Source: Mycolicibacterium nivoides
GTDB taxonomy: Bacteria; Actinomycetota; Actinomycetes; Mycobacteriales; Mycobacteriaceae
Direction: 5' to 3'
DNA length: 64,000 nucleotides
Assembly: GCF_003855255.1 (NCBI RefSeq)
Contig: NZ_CP034072.1
Location: 2,595,906 to 2,659,905 of the forward strand
Shown here in pieces: positions 63,589 through 64,000 of the stretch; within the stretch, counting starts at the first letter, position 1, and every line of letters starts with the position of its first letter. Under the pieces are notes generated by a model. It did no database searches, was not told the origin of the DNA, and was given only the letters and a program-made list of their open reading frames with translations. The position numbers and the translations under genes are program-made.

Positions 63589-64000
63589 CCCAGACCTCCG
63601 CCCCCACCGGTGATGCCGCCGCGGCCCGCTCGGGTCTGCACACCGAGGAGTTCGCCACCCGGCGCACCCTGGTGTTCCGGCGGTTCCTGCGCAACTGGCC
63701 CGCCGTGGTGTCGCTGGCACTGCTCGTGATCATGTTCGTGGCCTGCTACGCGCTGCCGTCGGTGCTGCCGTACAGCTATTCGGACCTCGACTACTACGCG
63801 CTGCAAGAGCCGCCGTCGGTCGACCACTGGTTCGGCACCAACGCACTCGGGCAGGACATCTTCGCCCAAACCTTGCGCGGCATGCAGAAATCCATGCTGA
63901 TCGGTGTCTGCGTGGCGTTCATCTCGACCGTCATCGCCGCCACGGTCGGCTCGGTGGCCGGATACTTCGGCGGCTGGCGCGATCGCACGCTCATGTGGAT
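63585..64000 (+). CDS. oppC: Oligopeptide ABC transporter permease OppC (truncated by window)
   Basis: The frame from ATG 63585 stays open to the window end, giving 138 codons of the second permease. It shows an N-terminal tail, a membrane segment (PAVVSLALLVIMFVACYALP), the DppC/OppC motif HWFGTNALGQDIFAQTLRGM and the start of the next membrane segment (SMLIGVCVAFISTVIAATVG). The ATG overlaps the oppB stop (ATGA). The rest of the gene, and presumably oppD and oppA, lies outside. Confidence 0.92.
   Translation, partial: MTQTSAPTGDAAAARSGLHTEEFATRRTLVFRRFLRNWPAVVSLALLVIMFVACYALPSVLPYSYSDLDYYALQEPPSVDHWFGTNALGQDIFAQTLRGMQKSMLIGVCVAFISTVIAATVGSVAGYFGGWRDRTLMW

Overview
The window reads as chromosomal DNA of a rapidly growing mycobacterium (Mycolicibacterium type). 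The evidence is the high GC content, a murA-rrs-rrl-rrf ribosomal operon with several tandem promoters, a 16S rRNA with the short fast-grower form of helix 18, the fused b-delta ATP synthase subunit, and gene order and protein sequences that closely follow the Mycobacterium tuberculosis segment from oppC/oppB through cysDN, argS, lysA, thr genes, rho and the atp operon to murA. I do not assign a species.

Layout: 1-5700, one rRNA operon (16S-23S-5S, minus strand) with three similar promoters. 5749-8115, murA, a divergent PduO-type adenosyltransferase and a DUF2550 membrane protein. 8131-16070, the full F1Fo ATP synthase operon atpIBEF-FH-AGDC (minus). 16364-20530, wecA, a Sua5/TsaC gene, prmC, prfA and rpmE (cell-wall lipid carrier and translation genes). 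20667-22950, a divergent fadD/tetR pair wedged between rpmE and rho. 23004-31791, rho, then the argS-lysA-hom-thrC-thrB cluster for aspartate-family amino acids, with a tRNA-Arg(CCG) divergent from argS.

31970-46201 is an accessory block: a SnoaL-like protein; an acyl-CoA dehydrogenase with a GntR regulator and a perfect 12-bp-arm palindrome upstream; an organosulfur uptake and oxidation operon (DszA/NtaA-type monooxygenase plus SsuABC-like transporter) flanked by two secreted proteins built from exact 11-residue Trp repeats; an F420/FMN-type luciferase-like oxidoreductase; two VOC proteins; a NarL-type two-component system with a DUF4097-like membrane protein; a nitronate monooxygenase-like protein; and a GNAT acetyltransferase.

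46211-53349 is the sulfate assimilation locus: Rrf2 regulator, isochorismatase-like hydrolase, cysQ, cysNC and cysD behind a clear TTGACA-N17-TAGATT promoter, then an MFS exporter, a hotdog thioesterase and a beta-carbonic anhydrase. 53424-60997 is an operon of an OmpR-type response regulator, its sensor kinase and three polyprenyl-sugar-dependent glycosyltransferases (GT39, GT2-GtrA, GT39), closed by a 16-bp hairpin. 61134-62449 holds four small exported proteins, three of them tandem paralogues. The window ends in oppB and a truncated oppC.

The genes most likely to be undescribed are the two 11-residue-repeat secreted proteins, the trio of small exported paralogues, and the sensor/glycosyltransferase operon placed between oppB and the carbonic anhydrase gene. 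I found no IS element, prophage or CRISPR array. Start codons were chosen from ribosome-binding sites, gene overlaps and similarity to remembered family members; no database search was run.
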